From: Streptomyces sp. NRRL B-24484
GTDB lineage: Bacteria > Actinomycetota > Actinomycetes > Streptomycetales > Streptomycetaceae
Direction of reading: 5' to 3'
Assembly (NCBI RefSeq): GCF_000717715.1
Contig: NZ_JOAI01000032.1
Location: 1-64,000, forward strand
Length of the DNA: 64,000 nucleotides
Part shown: piece by piece, positions 58,677-64,000 of the stretch
Layout of the letters: every line of letters starts with the position of its first letter
Numbering within the stretch: the first letter of the stretch is position 1
Translations under genes and position numbers: made by a program
The notes under the pieces: model-generated
Databases searched by the model: none
The model's input: the letters and a program-made list of their open reading frames with translations, nothing else
What the model was told of the DNA's origin: nothing

Positions 58677-59870
58677 TCAGCGGTGACTGAACTGCACCTG
58701 GCCCCTCACAGAGGGCAGCGCAATGCCCTGCGCCTCAGCCGCCGGCCCAGGGCGCAGCGTCCACGGCACCTGCCCGGTGCTGGTGAGCCACTGGTTCGCC
58801 AGCAGACGCCGGACAACGAAGACCTGTAGCCCGCGCGGCAGCTCCCAGCCCAGACCTTCCCGCAGCTGATGGAACGACGGCCCGTGGCCGTGCTTCTCCC
58901 GGAACGACACGGTGAACGCGGCCGCCTGGGGACCGCGATCGGGATGGGCCGCCTTCCAAGGGCCGTAGGCCTCCATGGTCCTGGGGTACAGGCGCGGCGG
59001 CGGACACGGGGGAAGGAGGAAGGCCTGCGCGACCCGGTCTCGTGCCAGTGAGCACAGGGGGCAATTTTCGACGGCCTCGACGTGGCGGCGCAGCGCGGGC
59101 GTGACGGAGTCCTTCCATCGGCTCCAGTCGTGGTCCTCGATGTGAAACCGGGAGCTGACGGGCTTCTGCGGTTCGGTCAGGGCGTCGGGAGGCAGCATCG
59201 CGCGCTCGTCCTCCGTGAGAGGTCGCATGCCCGCGAGGTGGCCGACCTGGGTGGCCAGTCGGAAGCGGTCTCCGGTCACGTCGACGATGAATCCCTTGCT
59301 CTCGAGATCCGCCATGGCAGCTCGGCAGGCGCCCGGGAAGCTGGCCGGGACCTGGCCGAGCCGCTCGGCCGTGCTGTGCGCCGCAAGCAGCAGGGCGGCA
59401 AGCCGTGCGGCGGGCGGCAGCTTCTTGACCGGCTTCGCGTTCAGGGTCCGCATGGTCCAGCCGGAGACGCGGGTGCGCATGAGCTTCCCGAACGGCAGCG
59501 GGCGGTCCGCCCCGCGCCCGAGGTCGGGGACTGACACGGATACCGGGACTGCGGGGTCGCCATCGAGGAGGGCGGGGTCGATCTGCCAGCCGAGCGTACG
59601 GAGCGCGGCTACGGCGGCGGCCGGGTCGCCCAGTCGGAGGGCGGCAAGGTCGGTACCCGTGAGGTTGGCGACTCCGCCGCGCGCGGCGCGGATGGCCACC
59701 ACCACGGCGAGGAGCTGGGTGTCGGGGCCCGGCAAGGGCAGCTCGAGTACGTAGCTCAGCAGGGTACGAGCTGCCTCGCCTTGGGCTGGGGTCAGGAGAT
59801 ACGGGGTGCGTTGGGGCGGGAGGGCCGAGGCGACATCGGCCCTGGTGAAGGTGGATGCAGTCTGAGACAC
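58677..59870 (-). CDS. Hypothetical plasmid-type protein with CxxC motif
   Basis: 397 residues from a GTG. Helical first half (LLTPAQGEAARTLLSYVLEL, AAVAALRTLGWQIDPALLDG), then a winged-helix-like section (RAAMADLESKGFIVDVTGDR, FRLATQVGHLAGMRPL), a CPLC pair (VENCPLCSLARDRVAQAFL) and a C-terminal LREGLGWELPRGLQVFVVRR that looks like another winged helix. No named family recognised; similar proteins with several winged helices occur on actinomycete plasmids. It is divergent from the small gene at 60063. A role in plasmid gene regulation is a guess. Confidence 0.55.
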   Translation of the reverse strand: MSQTASTFTRADVASALPPQRTPYLLTPAQGEAARTLLSYVLELPLPGPDTQLLAVVVAIRAARGGVANLTGTDLAALRLGDPAAAVAALRTLGWQIDPALLDGDPAVPVSVSVPDLGRGADRPLPFGKLMRTRVSGWTMRTLNAKPVKKLPPAARLAALLLAAHSTAERLGQVPASFPGACRAAMADLESKGFIVDVTGDRFRLATQVGHLAGMRPLTEDERAMLPPDALTEPQKPVSSRFHIEDHDWSRWKDSVTPALRRHVEAVENCPLCSLARDRVAQAFLLPPCPPPRLYPRTMEAYGPWKAAHPDRGPQAAAFTVSFREKHGHGPSFHQLREGLGWELPRGLQVFVVRRLLANQWLTSTGQVPWTLRPGPAAEAQGIALPSVRGQVQFSHR

Positions 59871-60062
59871 ACCGGATCCAACGCGCGCCCGCTGTTCGGG
59901 TCACCGACGGTGCCCTGTCCGGGCACCCCGTCGGCACGTACTGCCGGTCGTGAGCGGCCCCAGTCCCGGTGCAGTCCGAGACCGGCGGTGCCATACGAGA
60001 TGTGGCGCAAATCCAGTCCAACCGGCGGTCGCGGAGGCACGTGCGCTGGAAACGTGAGCGCT

Positions 60063-60365
60063 GTGACAGACGATTCGACCCCCGACCAGCCCCAGTTCCG
60101 CAAAGGGACGCGCGACCTGACACCCACGCAGCGCGTTCTGGCCGACGAGATTGCCGAGCGGGCTGAGCTCCTCTACGAAGGGTCTCCCGACCTGACCCGA
60201 GCCGAAGCGGTGGAGGCGGCTGCCCGGCAGCTGGGCGACCGGCCCCAGGAGCTGGTCCAGCAGGCCCACAGGCTGTACGACGCCCACGCTGACCTCACCT
60301 GGCGCCAGGCCGTACACGGCGCAGCGCTGCAACTCGGCTACCTGCCGCCACCATCCGCTGGCTGA
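60063..60365 (+). CDS. Small helical hypothetical protein
   Basis: 100 residues from a GTG at 60063 (GTG 60054 in frame is possible). Helical: TPTQRVLADEIAERAELLYE, LTRAEAVEAAARQLGDRPQE and LVQQAHRLYDAHADLTWRQA. Two similar halves (DLTRAEAVEAAARQLGD and DLTWRQAVHGAALQLGY) show an internal repeat. No family recognised. It converges with the leftward operon ending at 60508. Confidence 0.55.
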   Translation: MTDDSTPDQPQFRKGTRDLTPTQRVLADEIAERAELLYEGSPDLTRAEAVEAAARQLGDRPQELVQQAHRLYDAHADLTWRQAVHGAALQLGYLPPPSAG

Positions 60366-60507
60366 CCAGCAAGGGTGCCGTCCGGCCCAGGGGTCAAACC
60401 TGCACGCCAGGTTCCGGTCATTGGCGCCCCGGGACGGCACCGGCCAGCGGCGCGATGGGCGACAGCGGTTGAGGGGACAGCTTGGCGGAGCGGCCGAGCG
60501 TAGGGAT

Positions 60508-61035
60508 CTAGCCGCGCGTCGTGCTTCTGCCCTGCTGCAGACGCTCGTCCAGGCGGGACTGGCGGTGATGGGCGCTGGTGCGGCTGGCCCGGATGGTGCG
60601 ACGGATCGCGGCGGCTGTCGCCGCGATGTGCTCGCTGGACGCGGCCGGCCCGGTGGCGGGCAGGGCGTCGGTGTCGATGTGCCGCTGACGGCATTGGGGG
60701 CAGCCTCGGTCGGCGTCGAGGTGCCAGCCGTCCTCGCAGCGCGCAATGCTGCAGGGCGGTGCGGCAACCAGGGCGAGCGCGATCTCGTCGGCGCGCTCGG
60801 CGATGTCGCCCGCGGGTAGGTGGCTGTACGTGGACCACCACCGCCGCTCGATCCTCTCCCGAAGCTCGGCGGGGGAGCGGTGGCCCTCGTGGAGCTGCCG
60901 GAGGATGCTCTCTCGCATAGCCTGTGGGATCCCGCCGTGCTGACCCAGGACCGCCAGCAGCACCGACGGGTAGGCGCCGGCGACCCACACCGCAGGGTAC
61001 TGGCCCTGCGGACCGGCCTGATGGTTGGCGGTCAT
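60508..61035 (-). CDS. Hypothetical protein with Cys motif, coupled to the HTH/zinc gene
   Basis: 175 residues from the ATG at 61035, which overlaps the stop of the upstream gene (ATGA). Helical start (SVLLAVLGQHGGIPQAMRES, HRSPAELRERIERRWWSTYS), then a probable zinc site (SIARCEDGWHLDADRGCPQC) and a basic tail (RRTIRASRTSAHHRQSRLDE). No family recognised. The coupling indicates that it works with the large HTH protein, which also has Cys motifs. Confidence 0.6.
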   Translation of the reverse strand: MTANHQAGPQGQYPAVWVAGAYPSVLLAVLGQHGGIPQAMRESILRQLHEGHRSPAELRERIERRWWSTYSHLPAGDIAERADEIALALVAAPPCSIARCEDGWHLDADRGCPQCRQRHIDTDALPATGPAASSEHIAATAAAIRRTIRASRTSAHHRQSRLDERLQQGRSTTRG

Positions 61036-63671
61036 ACGCAACTCCCTTCGACCTCCGCGACCGATGCAGTCCCACCGTTCTGCCCACGGCCCTCGAGCGC
61101 GCGGTCTCGCCCGGGCTGAGCGACTGCGACGGTCCGAGCGCCCATCTTGACCCGCAGGTCCGACACCCGGGCCAGCCGCTGCTGCAGCAGCCACTCAGCC
61201 GCCCGACCCCGCGCCTGCTCCGCCCGGCGCACTGCGGTCTCCTCAGCCTCCTCCGTACTCGTGTACCGGTGCCGCGCCCGCATCACCGCGTCATACGCGG
61301 CCTCGGCCTCCAGCACCGCAGCCTCGGAGGCGGCGAAGCGGTCGAGCGCCTCCTGCCGGAACTCGTCCACGGCATGCTGCATCGTCAACAGCACCACCCC
61401 GCGGGCGATCACGCCGTCCTGGTCCTCCAGACCGGTACGGGCGTGGTCCCGACGCTCCTGCAGCTCGCCGCGGACCGCCTGCCACACCTCCCGGAACGAG
61501 GTTCGAGAACTCAGGTCGGCCCGGGCCGCCAGCCGCAGGTCGATGGCCGCGTGGACACTCGAGGCGACGTCCCACTTCCACGCGCACCGCACGCACAGCC
61601 CCTCCGCCTGCTCCACCCCGCAGTCTGCACACGGCACCGCCAGCCGGGCGCGCTCGGCCTCCGCTGCCCGCGCCTCCCGCTCCGGCCGCTGCTGCTCCCA
61701 GCGTTCCCGGGCCGCGGCCTCTCGGCGGACGCGGTCGGCCTGAGCCTCGGCACGGGCCATGGCGTGGCTTTGCAGGCCCTCCCCGATGGCCTGCTGCCGC
61801 TCTTCGAACGACAGGTCGGGCGTCCGCTCGACAATCTGGCGGATCAGAGCCTGCCGGGTGGAGCGGCGATCCTCGACCCGCAGGTCACAGGTGATGCAGT
61901 CGGCCCCAGTGTCCAGGCGGACGCTGTTGTCGCAGGCCTGCGCCGAGCACTGTCGCTCCTGCGGCAGACCACGCGTCAGAAGCCACCCGACCGGGTCCGA
62001 GACGTACGGGTTGCCCTGGTGCCGCTGACGCTCAAGCCGGTAGGACAGCCGGTCGGCCAGCGCTTCGGGGGCATCATCGAAGCCGGTCCATCGAGCGACG
62101 CCGTCCAAGGCCGCACGGACGTGCTTGAGCACGAAACGCCTCGTAGACGAGTTCTCCAACCGCGACCAGACCTCCTCGACGGGGGCGAGGGCACGGGCGA
62201 GGTAGGCGTCCCGGGGCAGGCGGACGGGCGGCGTCCGGCGGACTTGGTTGATTGCCTGCTGGGGGTGCTGACTGGGAGTGGGGGTGTGCTGTTCCCCGCG
62301 AAGCGGGCCGTCCCCGGCCCCGACGAGCCGCAGCCCGGGCAGACCGAAGTCGGGCACCTCCTCGCGCGTGCCCCCGCGCCACCGCTGACGGTGGGTCACC
62401 CCAACGGCGCGAGCGCCGGAAAAGCCATCCACAACGTCAGCAAGACCACCAGGAGTAACCACAAGAGCGTGGGGAGTGTGGAACTCGGCACTCGTCGAAC
62501 CCGCCGCCGGCGGCTCATCCCTCGGCGTTTCCGCAGGTCCAAGGCATGCCGGCGCCCCATCCACGCGCTCCATGCTTTCAAGATCTCCTTCGGTACTCAC
62601 CGACGGCAACGAGAAAGCCTTCCTGGCTTCCTCGCCAGCCTCCGCGTCCGGGCACGCTGGAGCAGCCGCCGGCGACGTTGCCTGTGACGTTTCGACCCTC
62701 GGGCTCTCCGGCCTGGCCGCTGGAAGTGCGACGGCCGGCTTCTTCTTGGGGCGCACCGCCGCGAAGCTCTCGGCCACCGGCACCAGCGTCACCCTGCCCG
62801 TCGGCACACCGTCCTCTCCCCGCTCCACGTGGGCCGCCCCATAGCCCTCCAGACGGGCCAGCACCCGGTCGGCGGCCACGGGCGTGAGCGGCTTCGCACC
62901 ACCATGCAGCAGCAGCGCGAGGGTGGCCGCACCACGACCGAGCTCCGGCACCTTCAGCGAGCCGGAGCACAGCTTCAGCCGGCCGTTCTCCCGGCACGAC
63001 AGCACCAGCAACAGCAGCGCAAGCCGGTCGGTCGCCGCACCGTGCCGCTGCTCCCGCTCGCGCAGGGCGAGCACGCCGGGCGGGGTCGGCGCCTTGTCCT
63101 TTGGCGCCCAGCCCGGGCCGAACAGAGCCTCGCACAGCCGCATCAGCGTGGTCAGTTCTGCGCGGGTGAGGGCGAGCGGGTGCCGGATGTCGCGGGTTCG
63201 CCGGACGCGCGCCACCGGCTCCAGTCGGAGGTCGAGGGCGATCGGCTCGCCGTTCTCGTTGGTGACCACCAGGGTTCGCAGGGCACCCCGGACACGCAGC
63301 GGCGGGAGGACCTTGTGGCTGACCATGGAGATGCTCACGCCGAGCCAGCGGGCGAGCTCTCCGGACCAGAGCACCGTCGAACCGGTCTCCACCGCGCCCT
63401 TCGCGTAGACCACCACGGCTGCCAGGCGTGCAGCATCCGGCAGCCCGGCGACCGACTCGTCCGCCAGGAGCGCATGCACCGCCGCCTGCAGGCGCAGCCG
63501 CATCGGCTCGCCCAGCAGCAGTGGCTCCGGCGAGATGGCCTGGTTCGGGACAGCACGAAGCCACCGGCGACCACGCCCCGGCCGGGGCTCGGCCGAGCGC
63601 GGACCTGGCACCGGTCCGAGGAACATCCGGTGGGAACGCGGTGCCGGGTACTGGGCAGCAGACGCGACCAT
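61032..63671 (-). CDS. Large HTH protein with zinc motifs, plasmid replication-type layout
   Basis: 879 residues. ATG 63671 is chosen for the GGGGAGG seven bases upstream. Residues about 50-150 form a winged HTH (PDAARLAAVVVYAKGAVETG, WSGELARWLGVSISMVSHKV) similar to that of the protein at 16282-17643 (RRELARQLGVSIS). A second winged-helix region follows near 200-290 (LALLLLVLSCRENGRLKLCS). After a disordered middle, a helical domain and Cys motifs CSAQACDNS...GADCITCDLR and CADCGVEQAEGLCVRC appear, the former sharing the GADC-x2-C ending with the other protein. Role as replication initiator or regulator is inferred. It is divergent from the gene at 63749. Confidence 0.6.
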   Translation of the reverse strand: MVASAAQYPAPRSHRMFLGPVPGPRSAEPRPGRGRRWLRAVPNQAISPEPLLLGEPMRLRLQAAVHALLADESVAGLPDAARLAAVVVYAKGAVETGSTVLWSGELARWLGVSISMVSHKVLPPLRVRGALRTLVVTNENGEPIALDLRLEPVARVRRTRDIRHPLALTRAELTTLMRLCEALFGPGWAPKDKAPTPPGVLALREREQRHGAATDRLALLLLVLSCRENGRLKLCSGSLKVPELGRGAATLALLLHGGAKPLTPVAADRVLARLEGYGAAHVERGEDGVPTGRVTLVPVAESFAAVRPKKKPAVALPAARPESPRVETSQATSPAAAPACPDAEAGEEARKAFSLPSVSTEGDLESMERVDGAPACLGPAETPRDEPPAAGSTSAEFHTPHALVVTPGGLADVVDGFSGARAVGVTHRQRWRGGTREEVPDFGLPGLRLVGAGDGPLRGEQHTPTPSQHPQQAINQVRRTPPVRLPRDAYLARALAPVEEVWSRLENSSTRRFVLKHVRAALDGVARWTGFDDAPEALADRLSYRLERQRHQGNPYVSDPVGWLLTRGLPQERQCSAQACDNSVRLDTGADCITCDLRVEDRRSTRQALIRQIVERTPDLSFEERQQAIGEGLQSHAMARAEAQADRVRREAAARERWEQQRPEREARAAEAERARLAVPCADCGVEQAEGLCVRCAWKWDVASSVHAAIDLRLAARADLSSRTSFREVWQAVRGELQERRDHARTGLEDQDGVIARGVVLLTMQHAVDEFRQEALDRFAASEAAVLEAEAAYDAVMRARHRYTSTEEAEETAVRRAEQARGRAAEWLLQQRLARVSDLRVKMGARTVAVAQPGRDRALEGRGQNGGTASVAEVEGSCV

Positions 63672-63748
63672 CACAGGACCTCCCCAAGGACCGAACGACC
63701 CGCGGGGGGCATGGGGAACCTGCCAATACGCTGCTCGTTTTGACATGC

Positions 63749-64000
63749 ATGGCAGCCAAGAAGAACCACGCCGAGCGTCGCGCCCGCGAAGCCGCGCGCC
63801 GCACAGCCGCAACCGCGCGCATTGGCCCCCGTCCCGTGATGGCGCCCCGCCCGCAAACCCTGCACGCCCTCAACCCGCCGGGGCTGTACTACAAGGAGTG
63901 GCACACCCCCAAGGGCACGGACGAGGAGGTGATGAGCAAGGTCACCGAGGCATACGGAGCCGACTCCGACGAAGCCACCACCATGCGCCTCATGCTGGAG
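63749..64000 (+). CDS. Start of an unknown gene, cut by the window edge
   Basis: 84 codons from the ATG at 63749 remain open to the edge. It starts MAAKKNHAERRAREAARRTA, basic and helical, then HALNPPGLYYKEWHTPKGTD and EEVMSKVTEAYGADSDEATT. Good codon bias. No family can be recognised from this part. The 77-base space to the divergent start at 63671 must hold both promoters. Confidence 0.6.
   Translation, partial: MAAKKNHAERRAREAARRTAATARIGPRPVMAPRPQTLHALNPPGLYYKEWHTPKGTDEEVMSKVTEAYGADSDEATTMRLMLE

Overview
The window is very GC-rich, has strongly G/C-biased third codon positions and uses many GTG starts. It looks like accessory DNA of a Streptomyces-type actinomycete (Streptomyces or Kitasatospora), most likely part of a large plasmid or a similar conjugative replicon. 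The main reasons are a ParA/ParB pair with seven parS-like palindromes, a complete conjugation-type secretion locus, several plasmid replication-type or DNA-binding proteins, iteron-like repeat arrays, and no recognisable core housekeeping genes. Whether the replicon is linear or circular cannot be told from this window.

Layout. 1-5 kb is insertion-sequence and decay territory: the tail of an IS5-type transposase, then an IS256-family element (113-2745) split by an IS110-family element (254-1696). The IS110 left end appears to encode a bridge RNA whose loops match the actual insertion site. A flavin-reductase-like gene follows, then remnants of a transaldolase gene and of a PAPS-reductase-like gene. 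5-18 kb holds plasmid housekeeping and regulatory genes: an OB-fold protein and an HTH protein behind near-identical promoter-like motifs, a replication-relaxation protein behind an AACTCACC repeat array, a broken gene, small hypothetical operons, an anti-sigma-type ATP-binding protein divergent from an XRE/TPR regulator with a GNAT acetyltransferase, and a leftward operon ending in an HTH/zinc-finger protein with nested palindromes inside it.

18.1-19.16 kb is a non-coding, repeat-rich divergent control region: ten GGTGAGTT repeats, one inverted copy, and a long inverted repeat at the two edges. Rightward from it runs one long co-directional block. First comes a mating-pair/type IV secretion locus in the Gram-positive Tcp order (TcpC, small membrane protein, TcpE, VirB4-like ATPase, VirB6-like channel, SLT+NlpC/P60 hydrolase, anchored exported protein, VirD4-like coupling ATPase; 19.16-31.24 kb). 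Then comes a Tad-type pilus locus (CpaB, TadZ, TadA, TadB, TadC, pilin, three TadE/G-like pseudopilins, lipoprotein, secreted protein, LysM-BTAD membrane protein, prepilin peptidase; 32.08-44.43 kb). Most neighbours overlap by 1-4 bases, so they are probably co-translated. The block ends at a perfect palindromic terminator.

44.8-49.3 kb, leftward, carries a Spd-like membrane protein and the partition module in the order parB-parA. Three of the seven parS-like sites lie inside parB, where each is read in the same frame as Val-Ile-Ala-Glu-Gln-Ser. 49.6-56.2 kb is an unusual cluster: a 1408-residue SNF2 helicase preceded by three dsRBD-like repeats, a translationally coupled SWIM-like protein and a HEPN-like protein. 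The cluster is bracketed by four copies of a second palindrome, GTATACCGTCGGTATAC. This is the best candidate in the window for an undescribed system, perhaps nucleic-acid surveillance or defence. 56.6-64 kb contains small hypothetical genes, a DUF6431-like protein and a leftward operon ending in a second HTH/zinc-motif protein related in layout to the one at 16.3-17.6 kb. The last gene runs off the right edge.

No rRNA, tRNA or CRISPR array and no convincing relaxase gene was found.
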